Origin: Winogradskyella sp.
GTDB taxonomy: Bacteria > Bacteroidota > Bacteroidia > Flavobacteriales > Flavobacteriaceae
Length of the DNA stretch: 56,270 nt
Direction: 5' to 3'
NCBI GenBank assembly: GCA_004211785.1
Contig: SHBX01000017.1
Span: 1 to 56,270, forward strand
The position numbers and the translations under genes were made by a program. Below, one piece after another: positions 37,185-46,597 of this stretch (position 1 is the stretch's first letter; each line of letters begins with the position of its first letter). The notes under the pieces are model-generated. The model did no database searches and was not told where the DNA came from. It saw nothing but the letters and a program-made list of their open reading frames with translations.

Positions 37185-39815
37185 TTATTGTAAACTCATT
37201 AAACTTTTTTCAATAGTTTCAATCTTAGCTAATGCGTCAGCTTCTTTCTTTTTTTCTGAAGCCACCACTTGCTCTGGTGCATTGTTTACAAAACGCTCAT
37301 TGGAGAGTTTCTTTTGTACTGATTTTAAGAAGCCTTGGGTATAATTTAATTCTTCGGTAAGCTTCTTGATTTCATCCTCGATATTGATAGCACCTGCCAT
37401 TGGTATGAAATATTCATTGGATTTTACTCTAAATGTTAAAGCACCTTCAATGGCAGTATCTACAGTTTGCAAGTCTGAGATGTTTCCCATTTTAGCAATT
37501 ACAGAATTGTAAGAGGCATCCAGATTTTCATTATTAATTACAGACAATTCAATTGCATCTTTAAAAGCGATATTCTTCTCTTTCCTAATAGTTCTAATAC
37601 CTGAAACAGCTTCTTTAACCAATTCGAAATCTTCAATTAATTGAGAATCAAAAGCCTTTATTTCTGGATATCTTGAAATAATTAATGCATCATCTGTTGT
37701 TCTCTCTGCCATAAATTGCCAAATCTCTTCAGTTAAAAATGGCATAAATGGATGTAAGACTTTCAGATTATCTTCAAAAACCTCTATAATAGCATTAAAC
37801 GTAACTCTATCTATAGGTTGTCCATATGCAGGTTTAACCATCTCTAAAAGCCATCCACAAAAATCATCATAAATCAATTTATAACTTGTCATCAAGACAT
37901 CAGACAAACGATATTTACTATAATTATCATCCATATCAGCCAATGCCTTTTGGAATCTTGCTTTATACCAATCTAATGCTAATCTTGATGATTCCGGTTG
38001 CTCAATATCTGCAACTTCCCAACCTTTTACGAGACGGAAGGCATTCCAAATTTTGTTAGCAAAGGACTTTCCTTGATTACATAATTCTTCATCAAACATT
38101 AAATCGTTTCCAGCTGCCGAACTTAATAATAGCCCAACACGTACACCGTCAGCACCATAATCTTCAATAAGCTTTAAGGCATCTGGAGAATTCCCTAAAG
38201 ACTTAGACATTTTACGCCTCTGTTTATCTCTTACAAGACCTGTGAGATAGACATTTTCAAAAGGTCGTTTTCCTTTAAACTCATAACCAGCAACAATCAT
38301 ACGTGCCACCCAGAAAAATAAAATATCTGGTCCTGTTACTAAATCGTTTGTTGGGTAGTAATAGTTTATTTCTTCATTTTCTGGATTACGAATCCCATCA
38401 AAAACGCTTATTGGCCATAACCATGAGCTAAACCATGTATCTAAAGCATCCGCATCTTGACGTAGGTCAGATGCATTTAAATCACTATTCGAAGTCTTTT
38501 CTTTTGCTAACTCAACTGCTGTCTCAATATTTTCAGCTACAACAAAATCTTCTTTTCCGTCACCATAGTAATATGCAGGAATCTGTTGTCCCCAACGCAA
38601 TTGACGAGAGATATTCCAATCGCGAATGTTCTCCATCCAGTGACGATAAGTATTATTAAAACGTTTTGGATACAGCTTTACATCCTCAGTTTCTAAAACA
38701 GCTTCAATAGCAGGTTGTGCTAAATCTTTCATCTTCAAAAACCATTGATCCGAAAGTCTTGGCTCAATAATGGCTTTTGTGCGTTCTGAAATACCAACAC
38801 GATTAACATAATCTTCAATTTTTAGTATTTGACTAGAGTCATCGAGTTCTTTTACTATTTCTTTTCTTACAACAAAGCGGTCTTTACCTTCGTAATGCAG
38901 GCCATAAGAATTTAGTGTAGCATCCTCATTGAAAATATCTATGACTTCAAGGTTATGCTTATCTCCAAGTACCTTATCGTTTTCATCATGAGCTGGAGTC
39001 ACCTTAAGGCATCCTGTACCAAATTCTAGATCCACATACTCATCTTCAATTATAGGGATAATCCTTCCACAGATGGGCACAACAGCCTTTTTTCCTTTTA
39101 AATGTGTAAAACGTTCATCACTTGGATTTATACAAATAGCGGTATCGCCTAAAATAGTTTCAGGTCTAGTAGTAGCTATTGTTAGCGTATCATTAGTGCC
39201 TTCAATTTTATAATTGATATAATATAGTTTCCCTTGCTTTTCTATATATTCAACTTCTTCATCAGATAGTGTTGTTTTAGCTTCTGGGTCCCAATTCACC
39301 ATTCTATATCCACGGTAAATCATTCCTTTGTTATATAATTCAACAAAGACCTTGATTACTGCTTCAGACATATCATCATCCAAAGTAAATTTTGTTCTAT
39401 CCCAATCGCAAGAACATCCTAATTTTTTTAGTTGCTCTAAGATAACACCACCATATTCTTCTGTCCAATCCCAAGCGTGCTTCAAAAACTCCTCACGAGT
39501 TAAATCGTTTTTATCGATACCTTGCTCCTTCAATTTAGCAACAACTTTTGCTTCAGTAGCAATAGATGCGTGGTCTGTTCCAGGAACCCAACATGCATTT
39601 TTACCTAATAATCGTGCACGGCGAATCAAGACATCTTGAATAGTATTATTCAACATGTGCCCCATATGTAATACCCCAGTAACATTTGGTGGTGGAATCA
39701 CTATGGTATAAGGCTCTCTTTCGTCTGGTTTTGAATGAAAATAATTGTTTTTCATCCAATAGTCGTACCATTTGCTCTCTACATTTGAAGCACTATATTT
39801 TGAAGGTATTTCCAT
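37185..39815 (-). CDS. valS: Valyl-tRNA synthetase
   Basis: An 876-residue class I aminoacyl-tRNA synthetase that charges tRNA-Val. The HIGH motif reads HMGH in [15 protein letters not shown] (about residues 41-55), and KMSKS is intact in [10 protein letters not shown] (about 539). The CP1 editing domain ([17 protein letters not shown]) and the C-terminal coiled-coil arm (about 810-876) are present. Length is typical. A TACTTTTG -7 element lies 30 bases upstream. It is a single gene convergent with rodA. Confidence 0.98.
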   Translation of the reverse strand: MEIPSKYSASNVESKWYDYWMKNNYFHSKPDEREPYTIVIPPPNVTGVLHMGHMLNNTIQDVLIRRARLLGKNACWVPGTDHASIATEAKVVAKLKEQGIDKNDLTREEFLKHAWDWTEEYGGVILEQLKKLGCSCDWDRTKFTLDDDMSEAVIKVFVELYNKGMIYRGYRMVNWDPEAKTTLSDEEVEYIEKQGKLYYINYKIEGTNDTLTIATTRPETILGDTAICINPSDERFTHLKGKKAVVPICGRIIPIIEDEYVDLEFGTGCLKVTPAHDENDKVLGDKHNLEVIDIFNEDATLNSYGLHYEGKDRFVVRKEIVKELDDSSQILKIEDYVNRVGISERTKAIIEPRLSDQWFLKMKDLAQPAIEAVLETEDVKLYPKRFNNTYRHWMENIRDWNISRQLRWGQQIPAYYYGDGKEDFVVAENIETAVELAKEKTSNSDLNASDLRQDADALDTWFSSWLWPISVFDGIRNPENEEINYYYPTNDLVTGPDILFFWVARMIVAGYEFKGKRPFENVYLTGLVRDKQRRKMSKSLGNSPDALKLIEDYGADGVRVGLLLSSAAGNDLMFDEELCNQGKSFANKIWNAFRLVKGWEVADIEQPESSRLALDWYKARFQKALADMDDNYSKYRLSDVLMTSYKLIYDDFCGWLLEMVKPAYGQPIDRVTFNAIIEVFEDNLKVLHPFMPFLTEEIWQFMAERTTDDALIISRYPEIKAFDSQLIEDFELVKEAVSGIRTIRKEKNIAFKDAIELSVINNENLDASYNSVIAKMGNISDLQTVDTAIEGALTFRVKSNEYFIPMAGAINIEDEIKKLTEELNYTQGFLKSVQKKLSNERFVNNAPEQVVASEKKKEADALAKIETIEKSLMSLQ

Positions 39816-39844
39816 TTTTTGGTATCGTTTTTGCTAATAACCTA

Positions 39845-39852
39845 CAAAAGTA
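39845..39852 (-). promoter_or_regulatory. -7 element for valS
   Basis: The minus strand reads TACTTTTG, matching TAnnTTTG, 29 bases before the start codon. No clear TTTG -33 box is seen. No T-box-like structure is evident in the short leader. Confidence 0.45.
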
Positions 39853-39943
39853 CTTATATTTCTTTTTTTGAAGAATAAATGCGAAGATAATGTGTCTAAA
39901 AAGTATATATATTGTTAAATAGTGTGCATTACAACGTATTAAT

Positions 39944-39974
39944 TTTGATGAAAGACAAAAAGTACATAATTTTG
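39944..39974 (+). promoter_or_regulatory. Promoter of the DUF1573 gene
   Basis: TTTG (39944-39947), a 19-base spacer and TAATTTTG (39967-39974) fit the Bacteroidota consensus exactly. A second TAATTTTG at 39940-39947 overlaps the -33 box and may be an alternative start site. The expected transcript would start after 39977, which rules out the upstream alternative start codon. Confidence 0.65.
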
Positions 39975-40000
39975 AATTGAATAATTTAATTATTAAAGTG

Positions 40001-40429
40001 ATGAAAAAATTAATTACAATTTTATTTATTGGCGTGATGAGCTTGGGTTTAAATGCTCAGGACAAGAAGGTTGCGAAAATTGAATTTAAGACTACAACAA
40101 TAGACTACGGAACAGTTGAAAAAGGAGCTAACGGTATTCGTACATTCGAATTTACAAATACTGGTAATGCACCGCTAATTATATCTAGTGTAAAATCTAC
40201 TTGCGGCTGTACAGTACCTAAGAAACCTAAAGGACCTATTATGCCAGGTGAAACAGGTGAAATTGAAGTAAAATATGATACGAAGAGAGTAAACCCAATT
40301 AGAAAAACAATTACTGTTATTTCTAATGCTGACACTCCAACAGTGGCACTTAAAATAAAAGGCCTAGTGGTTGACCCTAGCAAGACAAGTGTTTTAGAAA
40401 AGAAAAACAAAAGCTCTGTAGAGCAATAA
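40001..40429 (+). CDS. DUF1573 family exported protein
   Basis: A 142-residue exported protein with signal peptide MKKLITILFIGVMSLGLNAQ and one immunoglobulin-like beta-sandwich of the DUF1573 type. The family signature is the IDYGTVEKGANGIRTFEFTN start and the SSVKSTCGCTVP motif with the Cys pair. The function is unknown; the family is abundant in Bacteroidota envelopes. ATG 40001 is chosen over an in-frame start at 39977 because of the signal peptide and the promoter position. A terminator hairpin follows. Confidence 0.85.
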   Translation: MKKLITILFIGVMSLGLNAQDKKVAKIEFKTTTIDYGTVEKGANGIRTFEFTNTGNAPLIISSVKSTCGCTVPKKPKGPIMPGETGEIEVKYDTKRVNPIRKTITVISNADTPTVALKIKGLVVDPSKTSVLEKKNKSSVEQ

Positions 40430-40446
40430 AATATTACAGCTGTATT

Positions 40447-41814
40447 TTAATTAGAGCCTTCAATTTGAGGGCTCTTTTTTTTGAAGACATCATCTAATCT
40501 AAACTTAAATGATTTTATTTTTCCATTTCGATCTATCATAACTCTTAATACAGTACCCTTTTTGTTGTAAAAAAACTTATTGACTTCTTGTAGGCTCAGG
40601 TTACTAGTTTCTTTGCTATTAACAGATAAAATAATATCACCTATTTCAATGCCTGCAGCCTTTGCATTTGAGCTCTCACGTAGCTCAACAATTCTAAACG
40701 ATGGTTTTAATGCATATCGGTAGGTATCTATTAAGTCTACACCTTGGGTTCCGTCAAGACCTTGACTTCCATAAGCATCAAAATCATTTTTTCTGAATTT
40801 TTCTTTAACCACTCTAAATCCTCTTTGCTCCAGAGTTATCCCACTATTATTATAATAAAAATTAGTTTTGAATTTACTGTTTTTCTTTATCCAAAGTTCT
40901 CCACCTTTGTAATCAAAAAACATATTAAAACGTTTTAAGATATTTCCAGATACGCTTCCGTTTCTGGCTTTAAAATTTCTGGCAATACTTAAATAAATTG
41001 AATCTGGAAAAGCAACATTTACTTTTTCAAGTTCAAAAGAAGCAATCTTAAAAGACTCCACTTTAGACCTCATGCCATAAACTGGTCCGCTTAAGCCTTT
41101 ACCTAAAAAATCTTCAAAATACTTCTCTTTAGGTATTTCTATATTTTTATGACTTTTTTCAAATAACCATAACGCATCACTACTCCCAGTGTCCATGAGA
41201 AGTTTTACAGGTATATTATTCGAATTTAAAATTACCGATCCATTCAAGTAAGGTTTCTTATCAATAACTTCAATTGGTAAGTTTTTCCATTTAGATGATT
41301 TTTTCATTTTAAAAAGTCCATGTTTATACAGCCTTATGTATTTGGAACTGTAATTAACCTCCACAATAAAATCCTTGAATATATCATAACCTATTATACC
41401 ATGAACAGGAACACCTAATCTTGGTGTAAAATTGATACTTGGATCAAAGACCATGGAAACATCTCTATTAACTGCAATAGCCTCTCCTATTTTGATTATA
41501 TTTCCTTTTGACCTTACAGCTTGAATAGTACCATTACTTCCCAAACCCCTTAAGTAAGCACGTTCTGTATTTTTAATCTGTAAAGAATCCATATTTACAA
41601 GATTAAAAAGTATTGGACGACTGACTCCAGTATCTAGCACAAAAGATAGTTTCACACCATTTAACTCCACAGGCATTACTATGATGTTATTAATGAGTTG
41701 AAATCTTATTTTTGAACTTTTAGCAACAGGAAGGTTAAAGCTATTTTGACCTTGTAATAAAAAACAGAAAAATAAAGTTATTAATGGTATTATATATTTA
41801 AAACAAATATTCAT
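40447..41814 (-). CDS. Retropepsin-like aspartyl protease with PDZ domain
   Basis: A 455-residue exported protein with a signal peptide (about residues 1-23). Two aspartyl-protease-like lobes carry the active-site motifs VLDTGVS (Asp61) and LMDTGSS (Asp208), so a full active site can form within one chain. A PDZ domain (about residues 365-435) with the SNAKAAGIEIGDIILSVN ligand groove follows. Related proteins in Bacteroidota are periplasmic or surface proteases of unknown target. It is a single gene, convergent with the DUF1573 gene and divergent from the aminotransferase gene. Confidence 0.85.
   Translation of the reverse strand: MNICFKYIIPLITLFFCFLLQGQNSFNLPVAKSSKIRFQLINNIIVMPVELNGVKLSFVLDTGVSRPILFNLVNMDSLQIKNTERAYLRGLGSNGTIQAVRSKGNIIKIGEAIAVNRDVSMVFDPSINFTPRLGVPVHGIIGYDIFKDFIVEVNYSSKYIRLYKHGLFKMKKSSKWKNLPIEVIDKKPYLNGSVILNSNNIPVKLLMDTGSSDALWLFEKSHKNIEIPKEKYFEDFLGKGLSGPVYGMRSKVESFKIASFELEKVNVAFPDSIYLSIARNFKARNGSVSGNILKRFNMFFDYKGGELWIKKNSKFKTNFYYNNSGITLEQRGFRVVKEKFRKNDFDAYGSQGLDGTQGVDLIDTYRYALKPSFRIVELRESSNAKAAGIEIGDIILSVNSKETSNLSLQEVNKFFYNKKGTVLRVMIDRNGKIKSFKFRLDDVFKKKSPQIEGSN
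40453..40482 (+). terminator. Terminator after the DUF1573 gene
   Basis: AGAGCC (40453-40458) pairs with GGCTCT (40470-40475), extended by a G:U and further pairs, followed by eight T. It overlaps the 3' end of the convergent protease gene. Confidence 0.75.
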
Positions 41815-41919
41815 TAAAATTAAAAATACAATTCTACAAGCAATAGCTTAATTTTACATCAAATTTTTAAACAAACTTTAAGATTTTTTTAGATCTTAGC
41901 TTAAAATTATTTTTTTGTT

Positions 41920-43110
41920 ATGCCAAAGATTTCAGAAAAAGGTCATAAAATGCCATCATCACCAATAAGAAAACTTGTTCCTTATGCAGAACAAGCAACC
42001 AAAGATGGAAAAACAGTCTATTACCTTAATATTGGTCAGCCTGATATAAAAACACCTCAAGTAGCTTTAGATGCTATAAAAAATACAACACTAGATATCT
42101 TAGCTTATTCACGTTCTGAAGGCTCGGAAAATTACAGAAAGAAAATTGCTGAGTACTACTTAAAAAACGATATTTCCGTAAAACATGATGATATTATTGT
42201 GACTACAGGAGGAAGCGAAGCTCTATTATTTGCTTTTGGTAGTATTATGGATAAAGATGACGAAATTATAATCCCAGAGCCATTTTATGCTAACTATAAT
42301 GGCTTTTCAACAGCATCTGGCGTAAATGTAATTCCAGTAATTTCTAAAATTGAAGATAATTTTGCATTACCTACAATTGAAGATTTTGAAAAACTTATCA
42401 CGTCTAAAACTAAAGCTATTCTTATATGCAATCCAGGAAACCCAACTGGTTACTTATATTCAAAAGAAGAAATAAAGAAGTTAACGAGATTAGTTAAAAA
42501 GCATGACCTTTTCTTAATTGCTGATGAGGTTTACCGCGAGTTTGTTTATGATGGTATTAGCCACTACTCAATCTTACAAGAAGAAGGTTTAGAAAACCAC
42601 GCCATTGTCATAGATTCCGTTTCAAAACGTTACAGTATGTGCGGTGCACGAATAGGTTATTTAGTTTCAAAAAATAAAGAATTTATACAAACTGCCCTAA
42701 AATATGCGCAAGCAAGGTTAAGTCCACCTACTCTAGCTCAAATTGCAAGTGAAGCTGCTCTTGATACTCCTAACTCATACTTTACAGAGGTTATTAATGA
42801 GTATGTTGGTAGAAGAGATACTTTAATTTCCGAATTAAAGAAAATTGAAGATGTTAAAGTAGCAAAACCAAATGGTGCATTTTATTGTATTGCAGAACTT
42901 CCTGTGAAAAATTCCGATAAATTTGCACAATGGCTTTTAGAGCATTTTTCTTATGAAAATGAGACAGTTATGGTAGCTCCAGCAGCTGGTTTTTATTCCT
43001 CTCCAAATGTTGGTCTAAACCAAATACGAATTGCATACGTACTTAAAGAAGAAAGCCTAATAAAAGCCGTTAAAATTATTGGAGAAGCTTTAAAAATCTA
43101 CAAAGATTAA
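41920..43110 (+). CDS. PLP-dependent class I/II aminotransferase (aspartate aminotransferase-like)
   Basis: A 396-residue fold-type I aminotransferase. The N-terminal YLNIGQPDIKTP, the TTGGSEALLFAF cofactor loop (about residue 94), NPGNPTGY (about 170) and the Schiff-base Lys in DSVSKRYSMCGARIGYL (about residue 236) are all present. It transfers an amino group between an amino acid and a 2-oxo acid using pyridoxal phosphate. The substrate cannot be fixed from sequence alone; annotation as aspartate aminotransferase is common. Its stop codon directly abuts the murB start. Confidence 0.9.
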   Translation: MPKISEKGHKMPSSPIRKLVPYAEQATKDGKTVYYLNIGQPDIKTPQVALDAIKNTTLDILAYSRSEGSENYRKKIAEYYLKNDISVKHDDIIVTTGGSEALLFAFGSIMDKDDEIIIPEPFYANYNGFSTASGVNVIPVISKIEDNFALPTIEDFEKLITSKTKAILICNPGNPTGYLYSKEEIKKLTRLVKKHDLFLIADEVYREFVYDGISHYSILQEEGLENHAIVIDSVSKRYSMCGARIGYLVSKNKEFIQTALKYAQARLSPPTLAQIASEAALDTPNSYFTEVINEYVGRRDTLISELKKIEDVKVAKPNGAFYCIAELPVKNSDKFAQWLLEHFSYENETVMVAPAAGFYSSPNVGLNQIRIAYVLKEESLIKAVKIIGEALKIYKD

Positions 43111-44124
43111 ATGACAATACAGGAAAACGTATCCTTAAAAACTTTTAATACGTTTGGCATTGATGCCAAAGCGAATAAGTATGTCAACATCCAAAATTTA
43201 GGGAAATTAAAAGAAGTTTTAAAAACTGAAGCTTCAAAACCTTTATTTGTTCTTGGTGGCGGCAGTAATATGTTGCTTACAAAAGATATTGAAGCTCTAG
43301 TGCTTCATCTTAACCTTAAAGGCATAGCAATAATTGAAGAAACAGAAGACTATGCTGTTGTCAATGCTCAAGCTGGTGAAAATTGGCATGAATTCGTCCT
43401 GTGGTGTTTAGATAATAATCTTGGAGGCATAGAAAATCTTTCACTTATACCAGGTAATATTGGTACTGCTCCAATTCAAAACATAGGTGCTTATGGCGTA
43501 GAATTAAAAGATGTTTTTCATTCATGCGAAGCAATACATATTTTAACTCAACAGACAAAGACATTCACTAACCAAGATTGTAAATTTGACTATAGAGAAT
43601 CTATATTTAAACAAGATTTAAAAGGGCAATACATCATTACGAATGTTAAGCTTAAACTTTCAAAACGCAATCACAAATTAAATATCGCCTACGGTGCTAT
43701 TAAATCTGAATTAGAAAGCTTAAAAATATCAAACCCTACTATAAAAGATGTATCTAAAGCAGTGATTAACATAAGACAAAGTAAATTACCTGACCCAAAG
43801 GAAATAGGAAATAGCGGAAGCTTTTTTAAAAACCCTGTGATTTCTCTAACCGAATTCAAAAAGCTTCAAAAAGACTTTCCTAATGTACCACATTATGTGG
43901 TTTCAGATTCAGAAATAAAAGTTCCAGCTGGTTGGTTAATAGAAACCGCTGGTTTTAAAGGAAAACGTTTTGGCGATTATGGTGTGCATAATAAGCAGGC
44001 CTTAGTTCTCGTTAATTACAAAAACGCATTAGGTAAAGATATTTATGCTTTAGCACAGCTTATACAACAAACAGTATCACGATTATTTAATATAAAAATA
44101 GAAACAGAAGTAAATATTATTTAA
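43111..44124 (+). CDS. murB: UDP-N-acetylenolpyruvoylglucosamine reductase MurB
   Basis: A 337-residue FAD enzyme that makes UDP-MurNAc, an early step of peptidoglycan synthesis. FAD-binding motifs LGGGSNMLL (about residues 48-56) and SLIPGNIGTAPIQNIGAYG (about 111-129) are intact, and the catalytic Ser lies in GNSGSFFKNP (about residue 232). The length matches type I MurB. It is directly downstream of the aminotransferase and probably co-transcribed with it. Confidence 0.96.
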   Translation: MTIQENVSLKTFNTFGIDAKANKYVNIQNLGKLKEVLKTEASKPLFVLGGGSNMLLTKDIEALVLHLNLKGIAIIEETEDYAVVNAQAGENWHEFVLWCLDNNLGGIENLSLIPGNIGTAPIQNIGAYGVELKDVFHSCEAIHILTQQTKTFTNQDCKFDYRESIFKQDLKGQYIITNVKLKLSKRNHKLNIAYGAIKSELESLKISNPTIKDVSKAVINIRQSKLPDPKEIGNSGSFFKNPVISLTEFKKLQKDFPNVPHYVVSDSEIKVPAGWLIETAGFKGKRFGDYGVHNKQALVLVNYKNALGKDIYALAQLIQQTVSRLFNIKIETEVNII

Positions 44125-44169
44125 TTTTAAAAGTGCTACTCCCTAACGCACAAAGCTAAATTAACAACA

Positions 44170-44700
44170 TTGAGTAATAATATAGAACAACGTATCATAC
44201 AGCTCTTAAAACGCAATGACCAATATGCGCTTAACTTGCTATACGAAAACTATTCAGATAGTTTGTATGGTGCTATACTCAAGGTGACAAAAAATGAAGA
44301 AATTGCTGAAGATGCGCTTCAAGAAACCTTCATAAAAGTTTGGAAAAATGCTCAAAAATACGACCCAACTAAAGCAAAACTCTTTACTTGGCTCTTCAGA
44401 ATTGCTCGTAATACAGCAATAGATAAACTAAGAAGTTTTAACAACAGGTTTCATAAAGAAATCCAAATAGATAAATCAAACGTATATATACTCCCAGGCA
44501 CAAAGCTTAATCAAGATGTTATAGACATTAAAGAGCATGTTGCCCGGTTAGAAGAAAAATATCAAATTGTTCTTAATGCCTTATTTTTTGAAGGCATGAC
44601 GCAACAAGAAGCTAGTGACGAGTTGGATATTCCGCTTGGAACTGTAAAGTCTAGACTAAAAATAGGACTAAGAGAACTAAAAAAAGTCTACGATTTTTAA
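44170..44700 (+). CDS. ECF-type RNA polymerase sigma factor (with anti-sigma partner)
   Basis: A 176-residue sigma-70 family factor of the extracytoplasmic-function type. Region 2 contains AEDALQETFIKVWKNAQKYDP and LFTWLFRIARNTAIDKLR for -10 recognition. Region 4 contains the helix-turn-helix MTQQEASDELDIPLGTVKSRLK. The start is TTG 44170; no suitable ATG is nearby and the N-terminal helix matches the family from here. The anti-sigma gene begins 10 bases after its stop, so the signal is probably sensed in the envelope. The ligand is unknown. Confidence 0.92.
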   Translation: MSNNIEQRIIQLLKRNDQYALNLLYENYSDSLYGAILKVTKNEEIAEDALQETFIKVWKNAQKYDPTKAKLFTWLFRIARNTAIDKLRSFNNRFHKEIQIDKSNVYILPGTKLNQDVIDIKEHVARLEEKYQIVLNALFFEGMTQQEASDELDIPLGTVKSRLKIGLRELKKVYDF

Positions 44701-44710
44701 AATAATTATT

Positions 44711-45493
44711 ATGGAAGAAAAACTACATTCTTTTTTACAATCAGGCTTACTAGAGCGTTATTTAGTAGGTGACACTTCCATTGCAGAAAATTTGGAAACA
44801 GAACACCTTATAGACAATCATCCTGAAATCGCTGAAGCTTTTGAAAAATTGCAAGACAACTTAGAGATAGTAGCAAAAGCTAATGCAGTTGAGGCTCCGC
44901 TTGGTGTTTTGAATAAGATTTTAGAATCTACTAAAGAAGCGCCAAAAGTAATTGCAATGCCAAGACAAAAAACGCCTTGGTATAGTATTGCTGCTAGTGT
45001 GGCTACATTTGCTTTTGCAACTTGGAGTATTGTTTTATATCAAAAAAATCAAGCTTTAAATAATGAAAATAATGTTGTAGTTGATGAGATTTTTGATTTA
45101 AGAGGTGATATTGACAAAAATAACTCCAAGTTAGATGCATTGGCACTTCAACTTGAAAAACTGAATAATCCTGATTCTAAAAAATATGTTCTAAGAGGTA
45201 ACGAACGTGCTAAAAATTTAGAAACAGTGGCCTATATTAATCCCGTGGAAAGAACATCCTTGATTGATGTTGTATCACTTCCTATGTTATCAGAAGATCA
45301 ATATTACCAATTAAGAGTAGAACTCGAAGATAAGATGGTTAGCCTTGGTGCATTAGAAGACTATCAACGTACACTCAAACCAATACCGTATATGGAAGAT
45401 GCTCTTGCATTAAGCATAACTATTGAAAACAGAAATGGAGAAATATCTTCTGAAGAACAAGAAGTTGCCGAAATTTCTCTAAAAGACAAATAA
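44711..45493 (+). CDS. Anti-sigma factor (RskA-like)
   Basis: A 260-residue membrane protein. The cytoplasmic N-terminal part (residues 1-88) would hold the sigma factor; no zinc-binding HxxxCxxC motif is seen. One membrane helix follows (WYSIAASVATFAFATWSIVLY, about residues 93-113), then a coiled coil and an RskA-type C-terminal domain. The gene follows the sigma factor by 10 bases. Regulation would be by release of the sigma factor on an envelope signal. A strong terminator ends the unit. Confidence 0.87.
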   Translation: MEEKLHSFLQSGLLERYLVGDTSIAENLETEHLIDNHPEIAEAFEKLQDNLEIVAKANAVEAPLGVLNKILESTKEAPKVIAMPRQKTPWYSIAASVATFAFATWSIVLYQKNQALNNENNVVVDEIFDLRGDIDKNNSKLDALALQLEKLNNPDSKKYVLRGNERAKNLETVAYINPVERTSLIDVVSLPMLSEDQYYQLRVELEDKMVSLGALEDYQRTLKPIPYMEDALALSITIENRNGEISSEEQEVAEISLKDK

Positions 45494-45509
45494 ATAGATT
45501 AATAACTGA

Positions 45510-45549
45510 AAAAAGCCCACATTACAAATTTGTAAAGTGGGCTTTTTGC
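45510..45549. terminator. Bidirectional terminator between the anti-sigma and aquaporin genes
   Basis: A long near-palindrome (AAAGCCCAC, one mismatch, TTACAA and its complement) is flanked by A and T runs. It lies between two convergent genes and could end both transcripts. Confidence 0.88.
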
Positions 45550-45566
45550 TTTTATATTATAAAGAT

Positions 45567-46253
45567 TTATTCTTTGTCAAAGAATGCTTTATGAATAACT
45601 CCAGCAACAATAGCTCCAGCTATAGGAGCCAACCAGAACAACCATAATTGACCAGTGTAATCTCCTCCCGCAAATAAAGCCTGACTTGTAGAACGTGCAG
45701 GATTAACAGAAGTATTTGTAATTGGTATACTAATTAAATGAATTAACGTTAAACCCAATCCAATGGCAATTGGTGCAAAACCTTTAGGAGCTCTTTGGTT
45801 TGTACTTCCCAAAATAATTAATAAGAAGAACATCGTTAAGACAAACTCAGCAATTAGAGCAGATTGCATACTATATCCACCAGGAGATAAATCTCCATAG
45901 CCATTAGATGCAAAGCCTCCTACATCAGTAAATCCAGCTTTACCACTAATGATTAGATAAAGTACACCTGCAGCTGCAATTGCACCAATAAGTTGAGCCA
46001 CAATATAGCCTAGCAATGATTTGCCTTCAAATTTTCCACCTGCCCACAAACCCAAAGACACAGCTGGATTAAAATGTCCACCAGAAATATGACCTACAGC
46101 ATATGCCATTGTTAAAACCGTGAGACCAAAAGCTAATGATACACCTACAAACCCAATACCCAATTCTGGGAATGCTGCAGCAAAAATTGCGCTACCACAA
46201 CCTCCAAATACAAGCCAAAATGTTCCAAAAAATTCTGCAAATAATTTTTTCAT
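45567..46253 (-). CDS. aqpZ: Aquaporin (MIP family channel)
   Basis: A 228-residue channel with six membrane helices and both signature loops: HFNPAVSLG (about residues 60-68) and NPARSTSQA (about 182-190). The second loop's Arg is the selectivity-filter residue, consistent with a water-specific aquaporin rather than a glycerol facilitator; the His residue of narrow water channels also appears likely. The N-terminal [20 protein letters not shown] is typical of AqpZ. It is a single-gene unit. Confidence 0.92.
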   Translation of the reverse strand: MKKLFAEFFGTFWLVFGGCGSAIFAAAFPELGIGFVGVSLAFGLTVLTMAYAVGHISGGHFNPAVSLGLWAGGKFEGKSLLGYIVAQLIGAIAAAGVLYLIISGKAGFTDVGGFASNGYGDLSPGGYSMQSALIAEFVLTMFFLLIILGSTNQRAPKGFAPIAIGLGLTLIHLISIPITNTSVNPARSTSQALFAGGDYTGQLWLFWLAPIAGAIVAGVIHKAFFDKE

Positions 46254-46349
46254 AATTAAAAAAGTGTTAGTTAGTAATAATTATTTAAGACACCTTAACT
46301 ACACAAAAAGCCATACTGATTTTAGATATAACTTATAGTTTAAAAGGTT

Positions 46350-46357
46350 TATCTTTG
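46350..46357 (+). promoter_or_regulatory. -7 element for the Cys-rich peptide operon
   Basis: TATCTTTG matches TAnnTTTG and lies 28 bases before the start codon. No good -33 box is present. Confidence 0.45.
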
Positions 46358-46385
46358 TCTAAATTTAATAAAATATTCTTCACCA

Positions 46386-46589
46386 ATGAAGCTATTAATC
46401 ATAACCTTAAGCCTTTTACTATTAGCTGTAGCTGGTATCGCTATAAAATTATGGGCAAAAAAAGACGGAGAATTTGCTGGTACCTGCGCTAGCCAAAACC
46501 CAATGCTTAATCGAGAAGGTGAAGCCTGCGGTTTTTGTGGTAAATCACCTGATCAGTTCGACTCTTGTTCCGAACCTCAACACTCATAA
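46386..46589 (+). CDS. Small Cys-rich membrane-anchored protein
   Basis: A 67-residue protein with one hydrophobic N-terminal segment (residues 3-24) and a short C-terminal part with five Cys: GTCAS, GEACGFCGK and DSCSE. The CGFCGK pair resembles half of a zinc ribbon or a metal-binding hook. I recognise similar small proteins in Flavobacteriia but know no function. It lies 8 bases before the glycosyltransferase gene and is the first gene of the operon. Confidence 0.72.
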   Translation: MKLLIITLSLLLLAVAGIAIKLWAKKDGEFAGTCASQNPMLNREGEACGFCGKSPDQFDSCSEPQHS

Positions 46590-46597
46590 ATATATAA

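Noticed and set aside
41879..41898. Hairpin TAAGAT/ATCTTA before the aminotransferase gene
   Set aside because: Six base pairs in very AT-rich DNA with no second copy; not enough to call an operator.
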